This document shows positions 51,986 to 64,000 of a DNA stretch of 64,000 nucleotides, piece after piece. The translations under genes were made by a program, and so were the position numbers. This DNA is from Amia ocellicauda (lineage: Eukaryota; Chordata; Actinopteri; Amiiformes; Amiidae), in the NCBI RefSeq assembly GCF_036373705.1, contig NW_027102660.1, positions 620,001 through 684,000 of the forward strand. The letters run 5' to 3'. How positions within the stretch are numbered: position 1 is the stretch's first letter; each line of letters starts with the position of its first letter. Under the pieces are notes generated by a model, which saw nothing but the letters and a program-made list of their open reading frames with translations, had not been told where the DNA came from and searched no databases.

Positions 51986-54900
51986 AAGGCAGAGTGGTAT
52001 AATCAGTCTTCAACACTCTTTTATTGTACACCACCCTGAACCGTTTGTTTAGTGATCTATTTTCCAACGTGTACCCCTTTTTATTGCGATAGATCTGATT
52101 TCCGGCTGTAATAATCTCACGAGGAGGCGCGTCTTTCTCGGTTACAAAACTTTCTACCAGGGTCGTCAGAGACTTGATGTTAATGAGCTTGTTGTTACAA
52201 TGGTTCAGAGTGAAACCCTTAACTTTCATACAGGTCTTACCCGCAGCCGTTCTGTATGCGTAAGTCTTAGGACCCCCTGAAACAAACTCCACTATGTGGT
52301 CCTGAGGATCTAGTTCGCTCGTTAACTCCCCAAGGTAGTCCCCGAGGGGAGGGACCCAATCCCCTGGCCTGGTGACAAAGATTACAGAGTCAGTATCATG
52401 ATAGAGCGTGCGTTCCTGCAACTGATCCATTAAGTTGTACAGTTCAAGCCGGGCGTAAGCCGAGGTAAAAACCGCTATGAAAACATTAACGTTCCCCTGT
52501 TTGGTGGGGAAATCTTTAGGGGCCCTCCACTGGACCTGTGCCACGTGGTCATTTAAGAATTGAAAGTGTGATACTGCATGTTGTTTGGAAAACATAAATT
52601 CTATAAACTGTTCAGGGGTTTTAATCAAGGTTGTGTTTAGACGGTAATTTCTTTCCCCAAACTTACCCCACAGACTGTTTAAAATCAGTTTGGACATTTG
52701 TCTCTTGGCGGGGTTTACAGTTATGTTCCCCGGCTCTAGACGGATCCCTTCCTTTTCAAAATATTGCTGAACGTATCGCTCTTTGGCCGCGGAGTCAACA
52801 CACCATGAGGGATTGCCCGATGCCTCCTGTTTCCCTTTCAGATGGGTCATAATGTAATCAGCAAAAAGAGTATCAGTTTTTTCAGAAAAATGCCAAACCT
52901 CATACACCTTACCGACTCTGTAACCTTTCTCCACCGCCTTGTCAAGCTCAATGCTACACCAGACACCCGTCAGCGCTCTCTCTTCATCACTGTGCAGACA
53001 AGAGGTAGTTTGATTTTCAGTTTCCACACACGTTCTACACAGAGGGAACATCAATTTTCCCGAACACCTGTAAGGCAACACGGGTAAGAACAGCTCGCGA
53101 GGAGGGTACATGGTGACTTTGATCAAACTAAAGTAATGTCCGATTTCGAGAAAGTCACGATAAACAATGGTTGGACGCCCCACCGGGTACATTTTGGTCT
53201 TGTTGACATAAGGGTACAGACTGGTGAAATCATAGTAATCTACTCTCTCACCCTCCTTTACCTCATAATGTAAACAGAGGGCATTGGTACGACCCACAAA
53301 TAACGCATCCCGGGGCTCTAGACATTCAGGAAAGTCCAAGGTTTCCATAAACCATTGTACCCCCGCATCCTGTTGCTTCAGGGTCGTCCACTCGTGTTCC
53401 CAAATCACCAGCACGTTCAAACCATAGGTGTTTTTTAAAGTTTCAATTCGTTCCTGGAAATCATAGTAGATATCACCGCAGAGTTTTTGTGATTCGGGGT
53501 TAAAGGTGTTTGGGTCGAAGCACTGAGGACAGCCATGGTAAATACAACCAGCAAACTCATTAGCGGTACGCCGCCCGAACACGTCGCTAAAACCGTCTAA
53601 GTAGTAAGGCCCCATTTTGACTTCCCCTTGATTTAAAGCATGTCTGATGAATATGTTATCCCGGGCACTCAGGTATTCCAGCCACTGTATGGAGACAGTC
53701 GAAAAGTTATTTTGTCTAGCACGATAGTTGTCAGAAGTGGTGACCGCTATAGTGTTTCTCTGCAAGAAATTGGACCGATACATTTTCATGCAGAGAGACA
53801 CTATGGTCACACTTTGCAAAGGGTCGAGACCCGATGTGTTGATAACCTCGGCGCAGAAACGCACACAGGCTTCTTTAAGGATCACCACATCATTTTTACA
53901 ATAAGCGGCCATCTCTTCTCGGAAATCAAAAACACCTCACTTAACCGTATTGTACCATTTAAAGAATTCCTCCCTCTCATGAGACATCATAGTATCAACC
54001 CCATAATAAGAGGCGGGCGGGTAGGACCCTCGATAATTTTGAGTGTCCTTAGTATTAAAAAAATGGCAGAACCAACCTTTCTTCTGAGCCTCAAAACCCA
54101 GAGCCTTAGGCAAAGCGCTCAATTTCATGGGGAGGAAATTTAACGAGTCTATGTAACGTTAGTTGAAAGCTTCGTCGGTGAAACACATGATCTTGCTACC
54201 CTGAGCTATTATTTTTGGGGTCACCCCATTTTCCACCAGATACTTCATCAAAATGTAAGAATCATAACCCTTAGCATTGTGGGCAATAAATGTGTAATTG
54301 AGGTATTTTGGACCGCGATACCGCGTAAAGAAATCCCTGACACAACTCTCACCGCTAGCTGACCACTCACGATCCAACATGTCAATACAGTGTATATAAT
54401 TAGCAACGTGGACCCCGTTTTCTTGCCGGCATTCAAAAGCAAAAAAGACATACCGGTTGTGCGGCGGCTCCTTTTTAACCGGCTGAATAAAGCACTGGTG
54501 TTCGGACCCCGAGGTTAAATCAGCATTACAGATCCTGCATCTCGGCTCCAGACATTTGTGTGGTTTAACCTCATGAAAATGGTACTGGAGGCAACACTGC
54601 GGGCAATATTTAGTTTGATCACAATAACTCAGTTTTTTAACCCCCTCAGCAGCGGCCCTCTGTACCTTATGCTCGGAAAAACAGAACGTTGAGAGACAAA
54701 TCCTTAAGCAATCTTTACATTGGATGGTAGGGGCCAAACCCTTACGACATTGCGGATTGAAACAGACGTTACAGTAACCGTCACAGCGGTGCTTAAGCTT
54801 ATCATTGAAGGCCTTATAACACCAATGACAAACATACGAACAACCCAAAAAAGCCGTCAAACTCTTTATTCCAAATTAATGTCTATCACCTAGGAAGAGA

Positions 54901-56107
54901 AACAGTGTCTGTGTATGGGTTTCAGGATGTGTCTGAAATTTAACAAATACTTCCTTTACCTCACAACGGTACCACACAACAATTTTTAAAGACAACAACT
55001 CCTCAAACTTGGTAATGTCTGAAAAGGCAACCATCTGTTGAGAGTTTAAGCCGGCCCTCTGATGAAGCATTAAAGCCTCTTGCAGAGCTTGGGGTTCAGG
55101 CATGTCGGGGGTGAGTAGTTTTATTAAACTGTAAGCAAAACAGAGCTTATTGTCCCCACTGGAACTCACCACTAATTGCCTGAGCTTGGTCCTAATTATG
55201 TCGTTCTTCAAGCATTTCGACAGTCTTCTAAGCGCCCCACCCTCAGGGTTACGAACCACATTCATTACCAGAGACAGACTTTCATCAGCTAAGATGGCTG
55301 CGTTACTTTGCAATAACGCTTCGATTTTAGCCAGACATCTAAATTATCTCCACTCAGCATTGCAGATAGGTTGCTAAACAAAGCATCCCCTCTGAGTTCT
55401 AACTGTACAACATCTCGAGGTCTGACCCTTTCAGCAACCTGTTCAAGCATTTTCTGCAAGGCCTCGTGTATGTTGACAAATATTTCTGCATAATTGTCAC
55501 AATTTAAAAGTTCTGCAAAAGTAAAACGCTGAATCATTTCAAAATTGTTATAGGCCGGTCTATCTATAATCACGGGATCACTGGTACTCTTGGACACATC
55601 ATCATTTTGAACCAAGCCTTCACCCCCTACATTCTCACAGAGCATGTCCTCCACAGCCTTATCAGTCTCAGAACCCTCCACATTCCGAACACCCCCACTG
55701 CTGACATCTACAAAACCCCCTTTTTGAGGAGGCTCATTTAAAGCCTGTAAAAGTCCTTCAAAGATATCCAACCGGTTAATGTCAAGACCCTCCTCTATAG
55801 TGATGGCTGCTTCTGCCGCCATCCTGTGTTCTAATTGTCTCAAATAATTTATAATAGGGGCAGAATTTGGTCGGGGTAGCTCCTCCAAAGCCTCCACCAT
55901 TTCAAACAAATCGGGGTGAACTAGGGGGTGAACCTCTATAAGCGCTACCGGTGGGAGGTGGTTATTTAGATCATTGACCATCTGTAACAGGTCGGGGTTC
56001 ACCGGTAAGTGTGTTAATTCACATTCTATCGGTGGTAATTGGGGGTTATTTAAATCATTTATCATTTGTAATAGTTCCAGGTTCATTGGGACATCAGAGG
56101 AGTTCAC
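51975..56107 (-). pseudogene. protein-primed family B DNA polymerase gene region (copy 5)
   Basis: Same region as in copy 4, with all exonuclease and polymerase motifs present. It is broken with about four breaks, shared with copy 4, which shows that they predate the duplication. Confidence 0.9.
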
Positions 56108-56269
56108 AACAGGGCCGGGGATGTTCTCTCGGGAAGGTCTTTTTGGGGCCCTAGCTTGTTCATAATCCTTTAGTTTGTGAGTTCTTTTACCAAGTCAGGA
56201 CATTTTTTAATTTATTTTTTATTTTTCCAACAACCCACAATAGTAAGGCGTTTTGTGTCTATTAAAACA

Positions 56270-58305
56270 TTAAATACGGTACAATTCGTTAGTAAGGGTA
56301 TTAATAAGGGTGTTTTGGCTCTCTATCACCAGGTTTTGCCCCAGTAACACAAGTCTTTGATTTTGTAACAAAGTATGTAGCAACTCATGCCGACCTTCAG
56401 GAAGTAGCTCCGGGGGCTGGTGGCCTGGCTCAGCTTCAAAGGATGGTCGCTCCGGTAAATCTCGGTCGAAGGAGGCAGGGAGCGAGCGTATACTCATGGA
56501 CGGAGACCAAGAAGGCCTTTGCGGTGACACCCTGGCCAAGCGCGGGGTACTGTTCCGCGTTTCTGTAGCCAAGAAACGGGTCTGGGGGGACGATGTTGAA
56601 ACCAGGCCGTCGTTGGGTGGTGTGTCAGCCCTGACTGACGGCGACCCCTGAGGTTGTTGGATGCCTGTATTTGTTCCGCCCGACAATGCGGCGGGCTGAA
56701 TCTGGGGTGTTGAATTACCCCCAGAAGGCTGTGGCCTGAGTAGATGTTGGGGGGTCTCCAAGACCACCGTGGGGGATCCTCTCGGTGATCTCACCGGGGA
56801 AGATGTTTGATCCCACTTAGACGGGGTAATTGTCCTCAATAGCTCATCCACAGAATGACTATCCCAAGAGTCTTGGGAAGAATAAAAATATACATTACAT
56901 TTACATCTTTAAACGGCGACAGAAATCAAACTTAAAACAACATGTCCAGGACATTCAAAACCTTTAGCTTTTTTAGACCTTTGAAAATAGCCTTAGACAT
57001 TCACTACAACACCTTATTATTTACAGACAATATATTTATTAGGACTTGATAATAAATGTAAAAGAGAGAAGCCGCTGTAAATAAACTGTTTCTTAAATGT
57101 TTCTTTAAAAACTGTAATATTGTTAATAAAACACACACACACACAACAACATTTTTAAACGAACCTTCCAAGTGTAAACGCTTCCTGATCCCGGGACTTC
57201 CTGTTTCACAAACGTTTTCACGATCTGTTTAAATATTAAATACAATGAACACCTTCAAGCCTTTTCCTACAACCACTTTAAAACAGAAGTATAATAGCGG
57301 GAGATAAGCCAAACAACTTACTAAACCCTTTCAGACGGCTTTACTTCCTAACCAGACGGTACGGCAATCGGTCATTTCTAAACACGTTCCCCAGAAACAA
57401 GCCTAGACCTGTCCGGACTTCTAAAGATCTTTCCCAGAAGCCCCCGCCCTACAGGAAACGGTCACCCATGGCTTAAATATTAGCCCTCAACGGGCAAACA
57501 AAGCCCTTTTAAAAACATTAAAGTTTGAAAGATCTTACTTACCTCCACAGAATAATCGTTTCTTATGTTTTTCGGCTGGTTTAGCTTTTTGCACCGCTGT
57601 GAAGGTAAGAGACATGTTTAACCTTTAACCACACCGCTTTATAAAAAGCTTTTACCTCTTACAGGCTGCAGACATATACTCACAGCTATCAGATACCGGG
57701 GCTGACGGCCTTTCAGATTCGTGAAAGGTTACGGTTCTCGAAGGTAAAACGAAACAAGCCCTCGATGTGGAAGGCCTTTCGTTGTCTCGAACCACGTTTC
57801 TTAATACTGTTAGACAGGATAATTTTTTTAAATTAACAAAACTGGACTCAAACATCTTACAGAAACGTTATACAAACAAACAGGGGTTTAGTTCTTACCC
57901 GGTCGGCAGACAGCCTGTCTAGGGACAACCACTTCTCTTGGTCGATCCTCGGAGACATTAATCACAGGCCTTTCGATAGTTTCTGTGTAATTAAAGAGAC
58001 CGGCATTAATATATATTAAAATGTTTTCATAACTCTAATGAGCCGCTTCAAAACCACACACACCCATACATAAGAACCCATGAGCGCAAACACAAAAATC
58101 TTACCGTCGTTGTTCCAGATGATCTCCTCAGCGTTGGGAATTAACTCCTGTTGACTGGCTGAAAAATAATTTTACAGAACTTAAAACAGATGTTATAGCC
58201 TTATTTACAATACATGCACACAACACGCTCTGAGTCAATGAAAATAATCTGAAGACTTGCCTAAAAACTCGTTAAATCGAAGTCGCTGATGTTGTTTCCG
58301 GACAT
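56270..58305 (-). pseudogene. six-exon spliced gene (copy 5)
   Basis: Counterpart of 39513-41549. All splice acceptors and donors named for copy 4 are kept, including the GC donor. This copy is broken, with about one break. Confidence 0.6.
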
Positions 58306-59567
58306 TGTTGATCTTTAGTCTTAAATCGAAAGGTCAGTATGAGTCTGTCGAGCTGAAGACCAGACCTTCATACTTATACTGATGGCCACATGCCGGATCT
58401 GCTTGTAAGGCATTGTTCTGGTCTGGCCTTTGTGCCGCCCTGTTACCAATTAACATATCAAAACCAACCAATAAAATGACACTGCATCAAATTTCAAATA
58501 GAAACCAAGATGGAGACGATCTCTTCCTCTCTACTCTAAACTTTTATTAGAACCTTTAGGTCTCTCAAAAAAACATTTTTAAGCATCAAGACCTATAGTC
58601 AACAAACCACTAAGAATATTTCAGGCCTTTATAAGCGCTAAAAAACAACCTGAGCCAAGAAAATAACTATAAAGATCAAAAATAACTAGCGCTTTTACAG
58701 TGATTTTTTTTTTTTTTTTAATAGCGATGCTTTGTTTGGTATTAAACAAGTCACAAACTACTCAGAACAGCGTTTATCCCCGCAAAAGAGATATTTGGGT
58801 TTATTTTACAAAGCTTATAAATTATATAGGTTAAAAGTATTCTTAATGTTTTGATACCACATGCCATACGTACTGTTGTCTGAGCCCACCCCCGCCACCC
58901 ATGGTGTGAGTGATTTAGCCTTGAGTGTTGTGATCTATTTAGCATTGAGTGATCAGTTGTTTTTATTTTTTAAACGATTCCTTATCATCAGGGATTGAGA
59001 CTGCTAAAATACCTTAAAAGCATATCCTTATCTTAAGTCTAACTCTTATGAGCTTTAAGACCCTAGAATGTATTTAAGTAAAACGACTGAACACATTATG
59101 TGAGAGATAAAATATAACCACAGCTTTTTTTTTTTTTTTTTTTAAACAATTAACCTATACACACAAACACCCACACACACACCCTCTTTTTTAATTTTAT
59201 TTTTAATTAAATTTGAGGGGAGAGACAGAGCCAGATACAGTGTGGATAACATAAGTACCCTATGCAAAACAGGCATTGTTAGGACCTGGGATCATAACAG
59301 ACAACAGAACTTGTTGATCTTATAAAATGATTGGGCGAGAGAGAGAGAGAGACAGACAGAGACAGTGTGAATATGATAAACGCACTATTCAAAACTGGCA
59401 TTGTTAAGACCTGGGACCATTACAGACAGCAGAACTTGTTGATCTTATAACGGTTTAGATTTACTAAACCATTACATGTATATTTAAAAAAGACCCCCAA
59501 ACACTACAGGAAGAGCCGACCCATTCACACTCTACAGTTGACCAACAAGAACAACAAGAACAACAGG
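58306..59567. other. right-end non-coding region (copy 5)
   Basis: Same content as 41550-42812: TATA-like box, poly-T runs, simple repeats, two direct repeats (about 59220-59327 and 59346-59452) and the GGTTTAG/CTAAACC hairpin. No gene is seen. Confidence 0.55.
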
Positions 59568-59752
59568 TTATGGGCGGCCTTGTTGTTCAGGGTTTTATGG
59601 GTGTACACTTTCTGACGGATATGACGTAGGAATAATTAAGGAAATAACTCTACCTAAAATCACGCCCCCCAATTATGACGTAGGAATATTAATAAGCTTA
59701 GGGCATACGTCATAACAAAATAGGCCGCGCCCATAAAACCCTACTATCTACT
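59568..59752 (-). repeat. right terminal inverted repeat (copy 5)
   Basis: 185 bases, closer to the left repeat of copies 2 and 3 than the right repeat of copy 4 is. It ends CTATCTACT and is followed by CATAAG at 59753-59758. Confidence 0.9.
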
Positions 59753-59975
59753 CATAAGAGTAACAGCAATGTCGCCGATCCTGCTACGGTCGTATTGTAA
59801 CAGCAACAACATGTATCGATTTTAAAACTGTCAGTTCCAGCGCCTCGCAAAGCTACCCTTCTGTGATCGTTTGTTCTCAAGGTCAGGATTTCTTGACACT
59901 CCGAGGAAGAGAAAACGATGGCCGGCCGCGTTACAGGGACAGATAACAAAGCACTAGCACGCGTGCACCGCGGGT

Positions 59976-60048
59976 TGTTTCCGCCCGGTTTCGAACCAGG
60001 GACCTTTCGCGTGTGAGGCGAACGTGATAGCCACTACACTACGGAAAC
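59976..60048 (-). tRNA. tRNA-Val (anticodon CAC)
   Basis: Same sequence as the tRNA at 4863-4935, but here with its native downstream flank (GCGTGCTAGTGCTTTG on the minus strand). No TTTT is seen within 40 bases. Confidence 0.7.
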
Positions 60049-60608
60049 CGACCTGTCCTGGTGTTTCGAATGGCTCCCATCGAAGCCGGCTGGTAAAACG
60101 CGCACAGGCGTTTCCCGTGGGCCAGCCTGTGAGATAAAGGTTTCTATTTTCACTGACCTATTTTGCATTGCTCAAGGACACATCAGGACACTTTGGAAAC
60201 TCTTACAAAGGAAGAACGCCCTGAGCTATGACAAGACTTACACTTACCCCAACAAGGTCATGCTCACTGGCTTGTTCAAACAGCTGCTGCTCATCTTGTG
60301 CCACCATCAGACAATCACAGAGCTATTGTGCCTTCTACACCTTACGGTAGCTTTACTTTAACAATAATAATGACGGCGACCTCGACGACAAAAAGAAAAA
60401 CAAGAACAACAACAACAACAACAAGAACAATAACATCATCATCAGATTTTAATTAAAAGTGGCTACACCAGCGTTTACAATTTCAACCTGTCGACGGACG
60501 GACGCTCTGAGTCCACCAATTTCGGGAACTCCAATGAAGAAAAGCCACCTACCGCCTCCGGGGAACCACGAGGGCAAGCAGGACGAAAAGGGCGGGCCCA
60601 CAGCAGGC

Positions 60609-60681
60609 TCTTTCCGCCCGGTTTCAAACCGGGGACCTTTCGTGCGTTAGGAGAACGTGATAACCGCTACACTTCGGAAAC
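60609..60681 (-). pseudogene. tRNA-Val (AAC) pseudogene
   Basis: 73-base match with T-loop TTTGAAA and further stem changes. It is related to 43800-43872. Confidence 0.7.
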
Positions 60682-61620
60682 TGACACCGTCACCTCTTGC
60701 TTAGAACGGTTACCGTTGGAGACTGCTGGTAAAACCGACCCGTCCTGGCGTTTCGAATGGCTCCCATCGAAGCAGGCTGGTAAAACGCGCACAGGCGTTT
60801 CCCGTGGGCCAGCCTGTGAGATAAAGGTTTCTATTTTCACTGACCTATTTTGCATTGCTCAAGGGCACATCAGGACACTTTGGAAACTCTATCAAAGGCA
60901 GGACGCCCTGCGCTCTGACAGTGCCTGCACTTAACCCAACAAGGTGATGCTGAATGGCTTGTTCAAACGGCTGGTGGTCTTCCTTCACCACCAGACTATC
61001 AGAGCTATTGTGCCTTCTACACCTTACGGTAGCAACAAATCTAACTACTGCTTTACTTTAACAATAATAATGACGGCGACCACGACGACAACAAGAACAA
61101 CAACAAGAACAACAACATCAACAAGAACAACAACATCATCATCATCATCATCATCAGATTTTAATTAAAAGTGGCTACACCAGCGTTTACAATTTCATCC
61201 TGTCGACGGACGGACGCTCTGAGTGCACCGATTTCGGGATACTTCGGAAACTCTTTCAAAGGCAGGACGCCCTGCGATCAGACAGTGCCTGCACTTAGCC
61301 CAACAAGGTGATGCTGAATGGCTTGTTCAAACGGCTGGTGGTCTTCCGTCACCACCAGACTATCAGAGCTATTTTGCGCCTTCAACTACATAAGAGTAAC
61401 AGCAATGTCGCCGATCCTGCTACGGTCGTATTGTAACAGCAACAACATGTATCGATTTTAAAAGTGTCAGTTCCAGCGCCTCGCAAAGCTACCCTTCTTA
61501 CATCGTTTGTTCTCAAGGTCAGGATTTCTTGCCACTCCGAGGAAGAGAAAACGACAGCCACCCTTGGGGCAGAGAGATGGGGGACGGGTAACACGGCACT
61601 GGCACGCGTGCACCACGGGT

Positions 61621-61693
61621 TGTTTCCGCCCGGTTTCGAACCGGGGACCTTTCGCGTGTGAGGCGAACGTGATAGCCACTACACTACAGAAAC
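61621..61693 (-). tRNA. tRNA-Val (anticodon CAC), near intact
   Basis: 73-base tRNA with anticodon loop CTCACAC, perfect T-stem CCCGG/CCGGG, T-loop TTCGAAA and one G-U pair in the acceptor stem. It is the best CAC copy in the window. Confidence 0.8.
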
Positions 61694-62238
61694 CGACCCG
61701 TCCTGGTGTTTCGAATAACTCCTATCGAAGCCGGCTGGTAAAACGCACACAGGCGTTTCCCGTGGGCCAGCCTGTGAGATAAAGGTTTCTATTTTCACTG
61801 ACCTATTTTGCATTGCTCAAGGGCACATCAGGACACTTTGAAAACTCTTTCAAAGGAAGAACGCCCTGAGCTATGACAAGACTTACACTTACCCCAACAA
61901 GGTGATGCTCAATGGCTTGTTCAAACAGCTGCTGCTTGTCTTGTGCCACCATCAGACAATCACAGAGCTATTGTGCCTTCTACACCTTACGGTAGCTTTA
62001 CTTTAACAATAATAATGACGGCGACCACGACGACAACAAGAACAACAACAACAACAACAATAACTTCATCATCAGATTTTAATTAAAAGTGCCTACACCA
62101 GCATTTACAATTTCAACCTGTCGATTGACGGACGCTCTGAGTGCACCAATTTCGGGCACTCCAATGAAGAAAAGCCACCTACCGCCTCCGGGGAACCACG
62201 AGGGCAAGCAGGACGAAAAGGGCCGGCCCACAGCAGGC

Positions 62239-62311
62239 TGTTTCCGCCCGGTTTCAAACCGGGGACCTTTCGCGTGTGAGGCAAACGTGATAGCCACTAC
62301 ACTACGGAAAC
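62239..62311 (-). pseudogene. tRNA-Val (CAC), altered T-loop
   Basis: All stems can pair, but the T-loop reads TTTGAAA, which damages the B box. A TTTT run follows downstream on the minus strand. Confidence 0.6.
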
Positions 62312-62505
62312 CAACCCGTCCTGGTGTTTCGAATAACTCCTATCAAAGCCGGCTGGTAAAACGGGCTCAGGCATTTCAGGTCGGCTAGACTGTGAGATGG
62401 CGTCTGAAGTGCCGCGAAAGGATGCCATTTTCACAGACCTGTTTGGCATTGCTAAAGGGCACATCAGGACACTTTGGAAACTCTTTCAAAGGCAGGTCGC
62501 CCTGC

Positions 62506-63095
62506 GCTTTAAAAGGGATCCCAGCTATGTTGGAGTGGAGCTTTTTGCTTTGGGAGAGAAGGAGGGTACGTTGGAACCTTTTGAGACGGTAATTGAATAC
62601 TCTTATGAGGACTGGTTGAAGGTGATGGCCTGGAGAGATCTGGGGCTTGTGGATAAGACTCTAGAAGGCTTGCAAGAGGGTCCAAGAGAATGCGAAATGG
62701 AGTCTCCGACTCAGGGTTTTGAAAGGTGTGAATGGGAAAGCTTGCAGAACTACGGTAGAGTGGTGAAGAGTCTAACTCAAACTACAGATCGTAAGGTTTT
62801 GTTTAGCAGTACCCTGATTACAAACCCTATTGAAGGGGGTGTGGAGGATCCAGAAAAACAGGTTACTGAAATTATGTTTGACGCCGTGGACTGGCCGTTC
62901 TTGAAAGAGGTCATAAACTGTATAAATGATGGTTTTGACATCTTGACCAAATGTTCGCAACTGGATTTGGTTAGAAGGAGAATATGCTGGATTATGGATT
63001 ATATATCCCCCTTGAATGACGACGACGATGATAAAACAGACGACGTGTGGGGTTTTGGAGGGGGGTCTGACGGCTCAGGGGCTACTCTCTTCTAA
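62506..63095 (+). pseudogene. gene 1, 5'-truncated (copy 6)
   Basis: Most of gene 1, from FKRDPSYVGVELFALGEKEG to the acidic tail. The frame happens to stay open into the spacer DNA upstream, but that extension is not part of the gene. Confidence 0.75.
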
Positions 63096-63173
63096 GAGGG
63101 CGGTGTGTCGTGACGTAGTGAAGAGATAGGATAAAAGGCGCAACAATTCATTCATGGTTTAAAATTAAAGAGA

Positions 63174-64000
63174 ATGTCTTACCCGAAAGCTGCGGACGTC
63201 GACAGGCTCTACAGGCCTCTTCAAACCCGGGATCACCCCTGGTTCTATTCCCCAGATTTTGTATACACTCTGGAACCCTTTGACTGCGGTTACTCTCCAA
63301 GACCTCAGACCCCGGTCCCTCAGGACGAAACAACATGCGGTGCGATGGATGTCCAAATGAGTCTCGGGGATCCCCAGCCTCTGGAGCTCATGGAGGGCCT
63401 CGATTTTGCCGAACTGTCTACCGTCTGTGCGTCTCAGGAGGGGGTCAGTCCAATGGATGTAGAAACACCCCACAAACCACCAGGCGACCCAATGAGCATC
63501 GGACTGTCCCAATGGCGTGATGAAGATGCAGGATTTATGCCCGGGGTATGTGACCAAGTAAGCAGAGTGGTTAAAAGCACCCTGGTGTATATTCTGAGTG
63601 CTCTCATCGACCGAGCTCTGAAAGAAGTCTGTCGGGGGTGTGAAGTGAATCACGCCAGTCAGTTGAGACACAGTTGTTTGTTTGAACCAGACCGTTACTA
63701 TTTCCTGTTGTATTTCAACGTGTTTTACAGAAGACTGAACAAACCGTGGCTGAAACCGGCATTAATCAAGGCGCTGTCTTACTCCCACATACATGTAACT
63801 GTGGGACAAGTCCAGAAAATCATAGATGAGATTTTGCTGGAGCTGAAAAAGGAGCCGTTTATAATAGAGAAACTTGGGCAGCTGCTCAATGACCTGGATG
63901 AGCCGAGTAGAAAAACCGCTGGCAAGCTAAAAGCTTATTTCTTCGGTAAAGAAGTTAAAGCTGGGGGCAGCGACGAGGAATTCGACATCTACGCCACTGA
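63174..64000 (+). CDS. gene 2, unknown protein (copy 6, runs off the window)
   Basis: Same start (MSYPKAADVD) and same Cys/His region as in copies 4 and 5, with a few substitutions. The last codons and stop lie beyond the window. Confidence 0.6.
   Translation, partial: MSYPKAADVDRLYRPLQTRDHPWFYSPDFVYTLEPFDCGYSPRPQTPVPQDETTCGAMDVQMSLGDPQPLELMEGLDFAELSTVCASQEGVSPMDVETPHKPPGDPMSIGLSQWRDEDAGFMPGVCDQVSRVVKSTLVYILSALIDRALKEVCRGCEVNHASQLRHSCLFEPDRYYFLLYFNVFYRRLNKPWLKPALIKALSYSHIHVTVGQVQKIIDEILLELKKEPFIIEKLGQLLNDLDEPSRKTAGKLKAYFFGKEVKAGGSDEEFDIYAT

Larger units (their letters stand above)
44060..59752 (+). mobile_element. Polinton/adintovirus-like element, copy 5 (long form, true right end)
   Basis: About 15.7 kb. 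Its left end is missing and starts inside gene 1; its right end is complete and followed by CATAAG. Gene order is as in copy 4, at a constant offset of 16,757 bases through most of the right arm. It is broken, with roughly fifteen breaks. Gene 2, protease, ATPase and the two small minus-strand genes look whole. Confidence 0.95.
59753..62505. repeat. host tRNA-Val tandem-repeat spacer 5
   Basis: Four repeat units with tRNA-Val genes or remnants and several (CAA)n/(ATC)n microsatellites (for example about 61084-61156). An uninserted CATAAG target lies at 61389-61394. There is no Tc1 and no host protein gene. Confidence 0.8.
62506..64000 (+). mobile_element. Polinton/adintovirus-like element, copy 6 (right edge outside window)
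   Basis: Starts inside gene 1, joined directly to tRNA spacer DNA, and continues into gene 2 at the window edge. It lacks the left inverted repeat. What is visible is broken at the left end only. Confidence 0.9.

Noticed and set aside
62397-63095. A 232-codon frame that starts in spacer DNA and continues into gene 1 of copy 6, like a new fusion gene.
   Set aside because: It is a chance in-frame join at the truncated left end of the copy. The spacer part is non-coding in the other units.
1-64000. A free adenovirus or adomavirus genome rather than an integrated element.
   Set aside because: The integrase, target duplications, tRNA-repeat flanks and multi-copy array show integrated Polinton-type elements.

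Overview
The window is eukaryotic DNA, most likely from a ray-finned (probably teleost) fish. Two things point there: a fish-type Tc1 transposon present in three copies, and nuclear tRNA-Val genes of vertebrate type. Nearly everything else is a head-to-tail array of six copies of one large Polinton/adintovirus-like element (an integrated virus-like DNA element with integrase, protein-primed DNA polymerase and capsid genes). The copies are separated by stretches of a host tandem repeat that carries tRNA-Val genes on the minus strand. The window opens and closes inside a copy, so the array extends beyond both edges.

Layout: copy 1 (1 to about 4842, left edge outside the window), tRNA spacer with a Tc1; copy 2 (8673 to about 14487), spacer with Tc1; copy 3 (17655 to about 23469), spacer with Tc1; copy 4 (27283-42997, reaching the true right end), short spacer; copy 5 (about 44060-59752, true right end), spacer; copy 6 (about 62506 to beyond 64000). 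Copies 1-3 end inside the protease gene and form roughly 9-kb units. Copies 4 and 5 carry the long form and repeat at a constant offset of 16,757 bases over many kilobases. All copies are fossils: most carry several breaks, some shared by all copies and so older than the amplification. Sequence differences between copies are few, so the amplification itself is recent.

Gene order in the long form. Plus strand: gene 1 (unknown), gene 2 (unknown, Cys/His motif), a Bcl-2-like gene, integrase with chromodomain, penton-like minor capsid protein, a basic pX-like core protein, double-jelly-roll major capsid protein and an adenain-like protease. Minus strand, converging on the protease: a 247-residue unknown, a 111-residue basic protein, the packaging ATPase, PolB and, at the far right, a gene that looks spliced from six exons with all five introns in phase 1. 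The ends are 185-base terminal inverted repeats with CRE/ATF-like motifs, flanked by the 6-base target duplication CATAAG. The empty target sequence is still visible in four of the neighbouring spacer repeats.

The spacers hold tandem units of several hundred bases with tRNA-Val genes (anticodons CAC and AAC; some look whole, others degenerate), (CAA)n/(ATC)n microsatellites and, after copies 1-3, a Tc1 at the same TA in each. The simplest history is one insertion into a tRNA-Val repeat array, later shortening of one lineage and a Tc1 insertion next to it, then tandem duplication of element plus tRNA spacer by host recombination.
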